NCBI GenBank assembly: GCA_001304855.1
Contig: BBZN01000044.1
Span: forward strand, 1-36,806
Source of the DNA: Clostridia bacterium UC5.1-1D2
GTDB taxonomy: Bacteria > Bacillota > Clostridia > Lachnospirales > Lachnospiraceae
DNA: 36,806 nt
Reading direction: 5' to 3'
Part shown: piece by piece, positions 17,679-26,312 of the stretch
How positions within the stretch are numbered: position 1 is the stretch's first letter
Layout of the letters: every line of letters begins with the position of its first letter
The notes under the pieces: model-generated
What the model saw: the letters and a program-made list of their open reading frames with translations, nothing else
What the model was told of the DNA's origin: nothing
The model's database searches: none
Position numbers and translations under genes: made by a program

Positions 17679-19793
17679 ATGGATTACAGATTTTTGTTGA
17701 AGGAAGAAAATGATGCCGTAAGGGAGCGCTACGAGCTGTCCATGGAGCGAATCAAAAGCTTGGAGACAGAGGACATGAAGCTGCCTTACGGCAGTTATTT
17801 TAAGGGGGTTGCAGGATTTATACGGCAGATTGGAAATCTGGTGGAGAGCAGAAGGGATGAGGGTGTCCGTGAGAAAATGTCCCTGGAGGAGCTTCAGAGG
17901 GAAAACCACGCCCTTTATGAGGACATTTTACCGGAGAATTATGATAAAAGCTGGGCGAACCCCGACTATGCCGCCGGGATTCTGGGAGAGGCCATGGGAC
18001 AGCTTATGGCTTTTCTCTATACGGAAATCCGGTCGGATATCGTGTACGCCTTTGAGATGAGACTGACCCATATTACCATTCTCAACGAGGTGTTTCTGGA
18101 GGTTTACAATCTGTTTTCCCTGGCCTGGGAGGAGGGCAGGGAGAAGCCGGATAAGCAGGCTGTAAAGGACGCCCTCTACTGGTTTGTCAGCGATTATACG
18201 GATTTGACAGTGACGTGGAGAGTGAGAGAGGGGCTGGATCCCGGGCTTTCCTTTGCAGCTCACATTATAATGGACAGCGATTTGAATGATCTGCGCTATC
18301 TGTACCGGTACGGCGATTATATTTCCGGATCCGAGCTCAGGCTGGCGGCCTTCATGAACAGCCTGCCCCAGGAAACCATTGACAAAATGGCGGACACCTA
18401 CACGGAGGGATTTTGCAAAGGCTTCGAGGTTATGGGCAGGGATTTAAAGAAAAAGAGAACCGTTGCGGTAGAGTACCGTCTGGGCTTTGAGCGGATGATC
18501 CGAAAGGCAGTGGAGAATTTCCGGGCTATGGGCCTGGAGGTTATCTTCTGCCGGTCCGCCGTGGAGTCCGTGAACCGCAGGTCCAATGGCCGCAGGGGCT
18601 ATTACGGTGCCTTTGCCAACCGCCAGTATGACTACGACCACCGCTATGACAGCGCCCTCTATATGGGAAATGGATTTAAGGAGCGGAAGCTGTCTGTGCT
18701 GAAGGCGGCGTACGAGAAATACAGGAAGGAGGCGGCCTGGTACGCAGGGCCCGCCCTTGTGGAAACCTTCGGCGAGGACGGATTTACCCCTGTTAACAAA
18801 GCCGCGGCCCTGAAGCTCAATGCCCATCAGGAGGAGCTGACCGTCGCCTATGCCAATGAATCCAGGCAGATTGTAAACCGGTATATGCCCGGAGATGAAA
18901 CCAGCTTTACAATCATCGCTTTTCCAAGGCCGGAGATAGGGCCGGACTTTGAGGCGGTATTTAAAGAGACGATCCGGATTAACACCCTGGATTACGAAAA
19001 ATACCGGCGGATACAGCAGCGCATCATCGACGCTCTGGACAAAGCCCGGCATGTAATCATCACAGGCCGGGGCGGGAATGAGACATCGATGAAAGTCATG
19101 CTTCACCGGCTGGAGGATGGGGCAAAAGAGACTAACTTTGAAAACTGCGTCTCGGATGTGAACATCCCTTTGGGGGAAGTATTTACCTCTCCTCTGCTTA
19201 CAGGGACGGAAGGACTTCTCCATGTGAGCAGCGTATATGTTGAGGATTATCTGTTTAAAAATCTGCGCATAAAGTTTGAAAACGGAAGGGTGGCGGATTA
19301 CTCCTGCGGCAATTTTGAAGGCGGCGGAAGCGGGGAAGAAGGGCTCAGCCAGGGCAGAGCCCTTGTAAAGCAGGTGATTATGCGCAGCCACGACTGGCTG
19401 CCTCTCGGAGAATTTGCTATCGGCACAAACACCACGGCCTATGCCATGGCCCGCAGGTTTGGCATCGGGCAGAAGCTTCCTATCCTTATTGCGGAGAAGA
19501 TGGGCCCTCACTTTGCAGTGGGCGATACCTGCTACAGCTTTGCGGAGGATTCTCCCATGTATAATCCTGACGGCAAGGAGATGATCGCAAGGGACAACGA
19601 GATCTCCCTTCTGCGCAGGGAGGATCCGTCCAGAGCCTATTTCAGCTGTCACACGGATATCACCATCCCCTATTCTGAGCTGGGGGATATAAAGGCGGTT
19701 GATGAGGAGGGCGGAGAAATCTATATTATTCGTCAGGGCAGATTTGTGCTTAAGGGCACAGAGGAGCTCAATGACGCGCTTGCAGAGATGTGA
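17679..19793 (+). CDS. Long M29-type aminopeptidase with an extra N-terminal domain
   Basis: A metal-dependent aminopeptidase of the thermophilic M29 (AmpS/PepS) type. Residues expected to bind two metal ions are in order: E500 in GEVFTSP, E578 in GEFAIGTN, H611 and Y619 in EKMGPHFAVGDTCY, and H658 and D660 in CHTDITIPYS. The protein is 704 residues, whereas classical M29 enzymes are near 410. The catalytic part starts around residue 330 (VETFGEDGF), so some 300 N-terminal residues, largely alpha-helical and acidic, form an added domain of unknown role. No signal peptide is seen. ATG 17679 is preferred (GGGAG 10 bp upstream); GTG 17673 is possible. The gene is intact and ends at a strong terminator. 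Confidence 0.82.
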   Translation: MDYRFLLKEENDAVRERYELSMERIKSLETEDMKLPYGSYFKGVAGFIRQIGNLVESRRDEGVREKMSLEELQRENHALYEDILPENYDKSWANPDYAAGILGEAMGQLMAFLYTEIRSDIVYAFEMRLTHITILNEVFLEVYNLFSLAWEEGREKPDKQAVKDALYWFVSDYTDLTVTWRVREGLDPGLSFAAHIIMDSDLNDLRYLYRYGDYISGSELRLAAFMNSLPQETIDKMADTYTEGFCKGFEVMGRDLKKKRTVAVEYRLGFERMIRKAVENFRAMGLEVIFCRSAVESVNRRSNGRRGYYGAFANRQYDYDHRYDSALYMGNGFKERKLSVLKAAYEKYRKEAAWYAGPALVETFGEDGFTPVNKAAALKLNAHQEELTVAYANESRQIVNRYMPGDETSFTIIAFPRPEIGPDFEAVFKETIRINTLDYEKYRRIQQRIIDALDKARHVIITGRGGNETSMKVMLHRLEDGAKETNFENCVSDVNIPLGEVFTSPLLTGTEGLLHVSSVYVEDYLFKNLRIKFENGRVADYSCGNFEGGGSGEEGLSQGRALVKQVIMRSHDWLPLGEFAIGTNTTAYAMARRFGIGQKLPILIAEKMGPHFAVGDTCYSFAEDSPMYNPDGKEMIARDNEISLLRREDPSRAYFSCHTDITIPYSELGDIKAVDEEGGEIYIIRQGRFVLKGTEELNDALAEM

Positions 19794-19799
19794 CGCCGG

Positions 19800-19827
19800 G
19801 GGGCCTGAGGGCCCCTTTATTTTTTAT
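19800..19827 (+). terminator. Intrinsic terminator after the M29 aminopeptidase
   Basis: Stem GGGGCC/GGCCCC (19800-19805 with 19810-19815), loop TGAG, followed by a T-rich tract. It separates the aminopeptidase operon from the purE promoter. Confidence 0.8.
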
Positions 19828-19837
19828 ACATTGCCTA

Positions 19838-19866
19838 TTGACTCCTCAAATATTTCCTAGTATTAT
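19838..19866 (+). promoter_or_regulatory. Sigma-A promoter of the purE operon
   Basis: TTGACT (19838-19843), 17 bp, TATTAT (19861-19866). Transcription should begin near 19873, inside the first of two tandem repeats, leaving a leader of about 90 nt. Confidence 0.7.
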
Positions 19867-19868
19867 AA

Positions 19869-19915
19869 TTATAAGTAATATTGAGCTATAAAAAGATATT
19901 TATAAGTAATACTGA
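19869..19915. promoter_or_regulatory. Tandem 16-bp repeats over the purE start site, candidate operator
   Basis: TTATAAGTAATATTGA (19869-19884) and TTATAAGTAATACTGA (19900-19915) match at 15 of 16 positions and are 31 bp apart start to start, close to three helical turns. The first overlaps the predicted transcript start. Position and phasing fit a repressor or other regulator binding on one DNA face. It does not resemble the Bacillus PurBox that I know. The sequence is AT-rich, so chance repetition is the main alternative. Confidence 0.45.
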
Positions 19916-19963
19916 TAAATATTATCCATAAGGATTATGACCACCAGAAAAGGAGAATGAACA

Positions 19964-20479
19964 ATGGCAAAAGTAGGAATTGTAATGGGAAGCGACTCAG
20001 ATATGCCTGTTATGGCAAAAGCAGCAGAAATTCTGGATCAGCTGGGAATCGATTATGAGATGACTATTATATCCGCACACAGGGAGCCGGACATATTTTT
20101 CAACTGGGCGAAAGCAGCCGAGGGCAAGGGCTTCAAAGTGATTATCGCAGGAGCAGGCAAAGCAGCCCACCTTCCGGGCATGTGCGCCGCCATCTTCCCA
20201 ATGCCCGTTATCGGCATTCCCATGAAAACCTCTGATCTGGGGGGCGTGGATTCTCTCTATTCCATTGTTCAGATGCCAAGCGGAATTCCGGTGGCAACGG
20301 TTGCCATTAACGGCGGAGCCAACGCAGGCATCCTGGCAGCCAAGATTCTGGCGGCTTCCGACGACGGGCTTTTATCCAAACTGAAAGGGTATTCGGAGAG
20401 TCTTAAAAACGACGTGGTAAAGAAAGCTGAAAAGCTGGAGCATTTAGGTTACAGGGAATATATGGCCCAGATGAAATAA
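19964..20479 (+). CDS. purE: N5-carboxyaminoimidazole ribonucleotide mutase
   Basis: PurE catalyses carboxylation or mutase chemistry at the AIR-to-CAIR step of purine synthesis. 171 residues, intact. The signature GSDSDMPVM, the loop SAHREPD, and GAGKAAHLPGM (active-site region) are all present. No purK is seen in the window, so whether the enzyme is class I or class II cannot be settled from context; the sequence looks more like class I. The start is ATG 19964 behind AAGGAG. First gene of the purE-purM-purN-purD run. Confidence 0.93.
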   Translation: MAKVGIVMGSDSDMPVMAKAAEILDQLGIDYEMTIISAHREPDIFFNWAKAAEGKGFKVIIAGAGKAAHLPGMCAAIFPMPVIGIPMKTSDLGGVDSLYSIVQMPSGIPVATVAINGGANAGILAAKILAASDDGLLSKLKGYSESLKNDVVKKAEKLEHLGYREYMAQMK

Positions 20480-20575
20480 GATTCCCAGCGTATATAAAGA
20501 TGAAGCGGAGGCGGCCGGTCAGGGGCGGGGATTTGGAACCCTTCACAGACGGCGCTGAAAACGGAGGATAAGAAA

Positions 20576-21605
20576 ATGGATTATAAAAATGCCGGAGTTG
20601 ATATTGAAGCGGGCTATAAATCAGTGGAATTGATGAAAAAGCATGTGCAGGAGACGATGAGAGCCGAGGTGATGGGCGGAATCGGCGGATTCTCGGGGGC
20701 ATTTTCCCTGGAGGCAGTCAAAGGATGGAGCACCCTGTGCTTTTGTCAGGTACGGACGGAGTGGGAACAAAGCTAAAGCTGGCTTTTCTCATGGATAAGC
20801 ACGACACGGTGGGAATTGACTGTGTAGCTATGTGCGTCAATGATGTGGCCTGCGCAGGGGGAGAGCCCCTGTTTTTCCTGGATTACATTGCCTGCGGTAA
20901 GAATGTGCCGGAGAAGATCACCGCCATCGTAAGCGGCGTGGCGGAAGGCTGCAAGCAGTCGGGGGCCGCGCTGGTAGGCGGAGAGACGGCGGAGATGCCG
21001 GGGTTTTATCCCACAGACGAGTATGATCTGGCTGGTTTTGCCGTGGGAGTGGCCGACAGGAAAGACTTAATAGACGGATCTGATTTGAAGGCGGGGGATA
21101 TTCTCATCGGTATGGCTTCCTCCGGTGTCCACAGCAACGGATTTTCCCTGGTGCGCAAAGTATTTGAACATGAACTGACGGCAGAGGGCTTAACACTTAC
21201 TATGAGGAGCTGGGGGGAACCCTTGGGGAAACGTTGATTGCGCCCACCAAAATTTATGTAAAGGCGCTGAAAAGCATCAAGGCCGCAGGGGTAAAGGTAA
21301 AAGCATGCAGCCATATCACAGGCGGCGGCTTCTATGAGAATATCCCGCGTATGCTGAGAGAGGGAACGCGGGCGGTGGTGAAGAAGGACAGCTATAAGAT
21401 TCCGCCTATCTTCGGCCTGCTGGCAAAGAAGGGAAACATCGAAGAAACGATGATGTACAATACATACAATATGGGCCTGGGCATGATTCTGGCGGTGGAT
21501 CCGGCCGATGTCCATAACACTGTGGAAGCGGTAAAGGCTGCCGGAGAGATTCCCTATGTGGTGGGCTCCATCGAAGAGGGAGAGAAGGGTGTGACCTTAT
21601 GCTGA
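20576..21605 (+). CDS. purM: Phosphoribosylformylglycinamidine cyclo-ligase, two frameshifts
   Basis: ATP-dependent ring closure of FGAM to AIR. The N-terminus shows [22 protein letters not shown] and [10 protein letters not shown], followed after repair by [17 protein letters not shown], the nucleotide-binding region. [27 protein letters not shown] and [11 protein letters not shown] are the core PurM motifs. Breaks lie near 20724 (GGG read as GG) and 21193 (AAA read as AA). Repair gives 343 residues, the normal size. ATG 20576 follows GGAGG. The stop overlaps the purN start (TTATGCTGA). Confidence 0.93.
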
Positions 21606-22207
21606 GAGTGGGCGTGATGGTGTCCGGCGGGGGCACAAACCTTCAGGCTATACTGGACGCTGTGGATAAGGGACAGATCTCCAATGCCGTAATAGCGGTG
21701 GTCATCAGCAACAACCCCGGAGCTTACGCCCTGGAGCGGGCCAGAAACCACGGCATAGACGCTGTGGCCATGTCTCCAAAAAGCTACGAGACAAGGGAGG
21801 CGTTTAACGAGGCGTTTCTGGCAAAGGTGGACGCCTATGAACTGGATCTGATCGTGCTGGCCGGGTTTCTCGTAACCATACCGGAGGCCATGACGAAAAA
21901 GTACCAAGGACGGATCATCAATATCCATCCTTCCCTGATCCCTTCCTTCTGCGGAGTGGGCTACTATGGACTAAAGGTGCATGAGGCGGCTCTGGCAAGG
22001 GGGGTGAAGGTGACGGGGGCTACGGTCCACTATGTGGACAGCGGTATGGATACAGGCCCCATTATCCTTCAGAAGGCCGTGGAGGTCCGGGAAGGAGATA
22101 CGCCCGAGAGGCTTCAGCGGCGTGTGATGGAGGAGGCGGAGTGGGTGATTCTGCCAAAAGCGATCAATATGATAGCCAATGCAAAGGTGCGGGAGGTACA
22201 GGAATGA
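21599..22207 (+). CDS. purN: Phosphoribosylglycinamide formyltransferase
   Basis: Transfers a formyl group from 10-formyl-THF to GAR. 202 residues, intact. It has the N-terminal MVSGGGTNLQAILDA (phosphate loop), IVLAGFL, and the catalytic INIHPSLIPSFCGVGYYG with the conserved Asn and His. The aspartate of the NHD triad falls in HYVDSGMDTGPII. Its ATG overlaps the purM stop and its stop overlaps purD (ATGA), so the three are translationally coupled. Confidence 0.94.
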   Translation: MLRVGVMVSGGGTNLQAILDAVDKGQISNAVIAVVISNNPGAYALERARNHGIDAVAMSPKSYETREAFNEAFLAKVDAYELDLIVLAGFLVTIPEAMTKKYQGRIINIHPSLIPSFCGVGYYGLKVHEAALARGVKVTGATVHYVDSGMDTGPIILQKAVEVREGDTPERLQRRVMEEAEWVILPKAINMIANAKVREVQE

Positions 22208-23475
22208 AGGTGCTGGTGATAGGCGGCGGCGGCCGCGAGCATGCAATTTGTTGGAAAATAGCCCAGAGCCCCAGAGTGGAGCAGCTATACTGCGCGCCTG
22301 GAAATGCGGGAATTGCAGAATATGCGTCCTGTGTGGATATTGGGGTGATGGAATTTGATAAAATGGCTGATTTTGCCAGAAGGAAGCCTTTGATCTGGTG
22401 GTTGTGGGACCTGACGATCCCCTGGCCGGCGGAATTGTAGACGTGCTGGAGGCCAGAGGCCTTAAGGTGTTTGGGCCAAGGAAGAATGCTGCGATCCTGG
22501 AAGGCTCCAAAGCATTTTCCAAGGATCTGATGAAAAAATATAACATTCCCACAGCCGGATATGAAACCTTTGATTCACCGGAGGCTGCGCTGCAGTATCT
22601 GGAGACGGCTCCCGTACCCATTGTTCTGAAGGCGGACGGCCTGGCCCTGGGCAAGGGAGTCCTTATCTGCAATACCAGGGAGGAGGCCAGAGAAGGCGTT
22701 AAAACCCTGATGCTGGACAAGCAGTTCGGAGCTGCCGGGGACAGGATCGTGGCGGAGGAATTTATGACAGGCCGCGAGGTGTCTGTGCTCTCCTTTGTGG
22801 ACGGGGATACCATCAGGATTATGACCTCCGCCCAGGACCACAAGCGGGCCAGGGACGGAGATGAGGGACTGAATACCGGCGGCATGGGAACCTTTTCCCC
22901 GAGTCCCTTCTACACGGAGGAGGTGGATGCATTCTGCCGCAGGCACATCTACCAGGCTACCGTAGACGCATGAAGGCGGAGGGACGCGGTTCAAGGGGAT
23001 TATCTTTTTTGGGCTGATGCTTACAGAGAAGGGCCCCCGGGTCTTGGAATACAATGCCAGATTCGGAGATCCGGAGACGCAGGTGGTTCTGCCCAGGATG
23101 AAAAATGATATTGTGGATGTTTTTGAAGCCTGTGTGGACGGAACGCTGGACAAAATAGAGCTGGAATTTGAGGACAATGCGGCTGTATGCGTAGTGCTGG
23201 CCTCCGCAGGTTACCCGGAGCATTATGAGAAGGGGTATAAGATAACCGGATTTGAGAATTTTAAGGACAAGGACGGTTTTTATGCATTCCACGCAGGAAG
23301 CAGGTTTGACCAAGAGGGCAATATCGTCACCAACGGTGGCCGGGTGCTGGGAGTGACGGCCAAGGGAAAGACGCTGAAGGAAGCCAGGGAGAACGCTTAT
23401 AAGGCAACTCAGTGGATCCGGTTTGGGAATAAATATATGAGAAACGATATTGGGAAGGCCATCGACGAGATATAG
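22204..23475 (+). CDS. purD: Phosphoribosylamine-glycine ligase, three frameshifts
   Basis: An ATP-grasp enzyme joining glycine to phosphoribosylamine. It begins MKVLVIGGGGREHAI, followed by APGNAGIAEYA and, after repair, VVVGPDDPLAGGIVD. The ATP-grasp core includes VLKADGLALGKGV, EEFMTGREVSVLSFVDG and NTGGMGTFSPSPFY. The C-terminal metal site is EYNARFGDPETQVVLPR. Breaks lie near 22380 (AAA read as AA), 22970 (AA read as A) and 22990 (TTT read as TT). Repair gives 424 residues, normal for PurD. The ATGA overlap with purN shows coupling. Confidence 0.93.
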
Positions 23476-23492
23476 AGGTCCAATGGACATCC

Positions 23493-23535
23493 GATGCTTC
23501 TTGACCGTTTTTTTGGCCAGGCAGATGCGCCGTCT
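23493..23535 (+). repeat. glnA-flanking hairpin repeat, copy 1
   Basis: 43-nt copy of a repeat also found at 25244-25287: 36 of 44 aligned positions identical with one gap. It contains an imperfect 5-bp hairpin around a T-rich loop (TGACC/GGCCA). It begins 18 bp after the purD stop and runs into the purD terminator. Confidence 0.6.
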
Positions 23536-23550
23536 TCCGATGGCTTTTTT
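23529..23550 (+). terminator. Intrinsic terminator after purD
   Basis: Stem GCCGTC/GATGGC (one G-T pair), loop TTCC, followed by six T. It would end the purine operon before glnA. Confidence 0.65.
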
Positions 23551-23693
23551 AAGGACTGACCGCCAGGGCGCGTCTGGAAACGTGAAGGGCAGGAAAATTG
23601 TAGAAAAAGTATATTTATATGGAGATATTTTCCCGATAATATGGTAGAATCAACATATCAGGCAAAGCTGCCACTACATCTGGAGGGGAAAAA

Positions 23694-25121
23694 ATGTCAA
23701 AGAGTACAGAGGTTTTACGTATTTGCAAAGAAAAAGGAATCAAGATGATTGATTTCAAAATGACGGATTTAGATGGCCGGTGGAGACACATTACCATTCC
23801 GGTCGAGCGGTTTGACGAGGCGGTTTTTACACAGGGCATTGGGTTTGACGGCTCCAATTATGGCTATGCCCCGGTGGAAAAGAGCGATATGGTATTTGTG
23901 CCGGATCCGGAAACTGCTGTGGTGGATCCTTTTACGGAGATTCCCACACTGACTATGTGCGGAGACGCATGCGTCATAGGAAAGGAGAACCGGCCCTTTG
24001 ACCAATATCCCAGGAATGTAAGCCTGAGAGCCATTCAGTACATGAAGGACCAGGGCGTTGCCGATCGAATGCTGATTGGGCCTGAATTTGAGTTCCATCT
24101 TTTTGACAATGTGAGCTACGCGGTGGAGCCCCGGCGCATGGCGTTTACGGTGGACACCAGGCAGGCGGCCTGGAACAGCGGGAGGGAGACTGCCGACAAC
24201 AAGGGCTTTCAGGTTCCGGGGAGCGGGGGATACCATATTGCGGCGCCTCAGGACGTTGCCTACAGCCTGAGAAGCAAGATGTGTATGATGCTCCAGGACT
24301 GGGGCGTGGATGTAAAATACCACCACCATGAGGTGGGCGGCTCAGGACAGATGGAAATTGAGGTGGAGCTGGGCGATATGGTGGACATGGCTGACAAAAC
24401 CATGATTATCAAATACGTTATCCATAACGCTGCCGTCCAGGACGGAAGAACCGCTACCTTTATGCCTAAACCTATTTATAAAGAGGCGGGCAATGGAATG
24501 CATGTGCATATGCTGCTGATGAAAGACGGGAAGCCGGTGTTCTATGATGAGAACGGATATTCCGGTTTGAGCAAAACGGCCCATTATTTTATGGGAGGAC
24601 TGTTAAAGCATGTGCCGTCCTTATGTGCGTTTACCAATCCCTCCACCAACTCCTTCAAACGTCTGGTGCCTGGATATGAGGCGCCGGTGACCATCGGATA
24701 CGCCACCTCCAACAGGAGCGCCGTAATCAGAATTCCGGCTTATGCAAAGACGCCGGAAGCAAAGCGGTTTGAATTGAGAAATCCGGATGCCACTGCCAAT
24801 CCTTATTATGCATATGCGGCCATACTGATGGCCGGGCTGGACGGGATTAAAAACCAGATTGACCCTGAGCAACACGGATGGGGGCCCTTTGACTGCAATC
24901 TCTATGATCTTTCTGAGAAAGAAAAAGCAAAAATACAATCTCTGCCAAAGACATTGGACGAGGCGCTGGATGCGCTGGAAGCAGATCATGGATACCTGAC
25001 GGCAGGGGGAGTGTTCCCAGAACGCCTGATTGAAATATGGCTTAAGAAGAAAAGAGAGGAAAGCCGGGAACTGTCGCAGATACCCCATCCGGCAGAATTC
25101 CAAAGGTATTATGATTTATAA
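23694..25121 (+). CDS. glnA: Glutamine synthetase type I
   Basis: ATP-dependent synthesis of glutamine from glutamate and ammonia. 475 residues, intact. Visible signatures are the N-terminal beta-grasp (MIDFKMTDLDGRWRHITIP) and GFDGSNYGYAPVEKSDM. The metal-site GPEFEFHLF, the HHEVGGSGQMEIE region, the ATP-binding TFMPKPIYKEAGNGMHVH and the late RNPDATANPYYAYAAI are also present. The adenylylation Tyr loop is not evident, as in the non-adenylylated alpha form. ATG 23694 sits behind GGAGGGG. It stands alone between two terminators, after the purine genes and before a GntR regulator pointing toward it. Confidence 0.94.
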   Translation: MSKSTEVLRICKEKGIKMIDFKMTDLDGRWRHITIPVERFDEAVFTQGIGFDGSNYGYAPVEKSDMVFVPDPETAVVDPFTEIPTLTMCGDACVIGKENRPFDQYPRNVSLRAIQYMKDQGVADRMLIGPEFEFHLFDNVSYAVEPRRMAFTVDTRQAAWNSGRETADNKGFQVPGSGGYHIAAPQDVAYSLRSKMCMMLQDWGVDVKYHHHEVGGSGQMEIEVELGDMVDMADKTMIIKYVIHNAAVQDGRTATFMPKPIYKEAGNGMHVHMLLMKDGKPVFYDENGYSGLSKTAHYFMGGLLKHVPSLCAFTNPSTNSFKRLVPGYEAPVTIGYATSNRSAVIRIPAYAKTPEAKRFELRNPDATANPYYAYAAILMAGLDGIKNQIDPEQHGWGPFDCNLYDLSEKEKAKIQSLPKTLDEALDALEADHGYLTAGGVFPERLIEIWLKKKREESRELSQIPHPAEFQRYYDL

Positions 25122-25162
25122 TAAAAGTGTCTGTTGCGCTCTGCAGGCTGATGAGGGATAAC

Positions 25163-25202
25163 AAAAAAGCATTTGCAAAGATTTTTTTGCAGATGCTTTT
25201 TT
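25163..25202. terminator. Strong bidirectional terminator after glnA
   Basis: A 17-bp inverted repeat with one mismatch: AAAAAAGCATTTGCAAA pairs with TTTGCAGATGCTTTTTT around a short loop. The A and T ends let it work for glnA and for the convergent GntR gene. Confidence 0.85.
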
Positions 25203-25243
25203 GCGCTGATTTTTAAATGCTTTTCCGATTTGGAGGCAGAGAG

Positions 25244-25287
25244 GAGGCTTCCTGACCGGTTTTTTCGGTCAAGAAGATACGCCGTCT
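25244..25287 (+). repeat. glnA-flanking hairpin repeat, copy 2
   Basis: 44-nt partner of the repeat at 23493-23535, in the same orientation. Here the hairpin TGACCG/CGGTCA is perfect. It overlaps the stop codon and last codons of the GntR gene on the opposite strand. Confidence 0.6.
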
Positions 25288-25964
25288 GAACTGTTACGAA
25301 TATAGTCCTTAAGCTGGGGATGTTCCTGGGAAAACAGGCAGTTCACGTTGCTGAGATGCACATAAATTGCTTTTTCAAAGGCGCTCTCATCCTGCTCTTT
25401 GACAGCATTTATAATTGCAAAATGCTGCTGGGCCATCAAACCCGGAGGCTCGATCTGGAGGGAGAGAAGCCGGGCTCTCAGATAGTGTATGTTTTTTCAC
25501 CGGTGTGCTCCAAGACAAATTCTTTTCCCGTCAGCGTAGAACAGATTGTGAAATTCTATGTCGAGCTGGAAAGCGGATTCGTAATCCTGCTTAAGGAGCG
25601 CATCCTTTTGCTGGGAAACCAAATATTCCATCAAAGGCACCACGGAGTTCAGAGATCCGGCGCGAAACCCATCCATCATAACTTTGTATTCCAGGGCTTC
25701 TCTGAGATAACGAATTTGGGCAAGCTGTTCCAGATTGATAAGCGTGACAAAACTGCCCCGCTGGGGACGGACTTCCAACGCATCTTCTGCAACCAGAAGA
25801 TGAATGGCTTCCCGCACCGGAATTCTGCTGCACTGAAACTCCTGGGCCAGCTTTACCTCGCTCAATTTTTTCCCCGGCATCAGATGGAGATAGGAAACTT
25901 CGTGCCACAGGTGCTGGTATATACTCTGGGTCAGATTGGATGCAGCTTGTTTTGAATTTATCAT
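25269..25964 (-). CDS. GntR-family regulator with FCD domain, internal TGA
   Basis: A one-component repressor or activator: N-terminal winged helix, C-terminal FCD domain that binds small carboxylates or sugar acids through a metal. The winged helix is residues 5-70, with KLSEVKLAQEFQCSRIPVREAIHLLVAEDALEV (recognition helix SRIPVREA). FCD features follow: YLREALEYKVMMDG, DIEFHNLFYADG and, after the stop, AIINAVKEQDE. A TGA at 25499-25497 (codon 156) interrupts the frame, which then resumes in the same phase with normal FCD sequence and ends at 25269, giving 231 codons. Compensating indels next to the A run are likely. It is divergent from the TRAP operon, its likely target. Confidence 0.82.
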
Positions 25965-26024
25965 AATGAGAAAGCTCCTGTCTATTGTTTGTCGTATGGG
26001 TTGAGTAAATGTATATCACTTTGA

Positions 26025-26053
26025 ATTCTACAATAGGTTGGCCTTTTTTTCAA
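26025..26053 (-). promoter_or_regulatory. Promoter of the GntR/FCD gene
   Basis: On the minus strand TTGAAA (26053-26048) and TAGAAT (26030-26025) are 17 bp apart, about 60 bp before ATG 25964. Confidence 0.6.
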
Positions 26054-26113
26054 TTCTTTTTTGGTTTGGAACTTGGTAAATAATTTAAATTCAGGAAATA
26101 ACACAAAAAATGT

Positions 26114-26121
26114 ATACTAGT
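26114..26121. promoter_or_regulatory. Candidate regulator half-site or auxiliary site
   Basis: ATACTAGT, preceded by TGT, shares eight bases with the palindrome at 26270-26279. It lies in the AT-rich divergent region between the GntR gene and the epimerase operon, about 156 bp from the other site. Confidence 0.3.
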
Positions 26122-26230
26122 TTTGACGAATAAGACAGATGACAGGGAGGGGCAAAATAAAAAATATACAAAAAAATGCACAAATAAAACCACATAAATA
26201 TAGAAAAAATGGAGAAAAATATACATAGTA

Positions 26231-26259
26231 TTGACTTTGTTATGGCTTGGTGTTATCCT
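26231..26259 (+). promoter_or_regulatory. Promoter of the epimerase-TRAP operon
   Basis: TTGACT (26231-26236), 17 bp, TATCCT (26254-26259). The transcript would start near 26266, next to the palindrome. Confidence 0.6.
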
Positions 26260-26269
26260 GAAAAAGTGA

Positions 26270-26279
26270 ATACTAGTAT
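26270..26279. promoter_or_regulatory. Palindromic operator candidate
   Basis: ATACTAGTAT is a perfect 10-bp palindrome just downstream of the promoter, where a bound FCD-type GntR repressor would block transcription. FCD-subgroup operators are often short AT-rich palindromes of this kind. The pairing with the adjacent regulator is inferred from position. Confidence 0.45.
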
Positions 26280-26312
26280 AAAACAATATTGTACAAAAGA
26301 GAGGAATTGCCG

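Noticed and set aside
18444..19652. 402-codon open frame on the minus strand
   Set aside because: It is antisense to the catalytic half of the M29 aminopeptidase, has no ribosome binding site and shows no recognisable motif. It is a composition shadow of the real gene.
25320..25955. 211-codon plus-strand frame over the GntR gene
   Set aside because: Antisense to a clear GntR/FCD protein, with no start signals.
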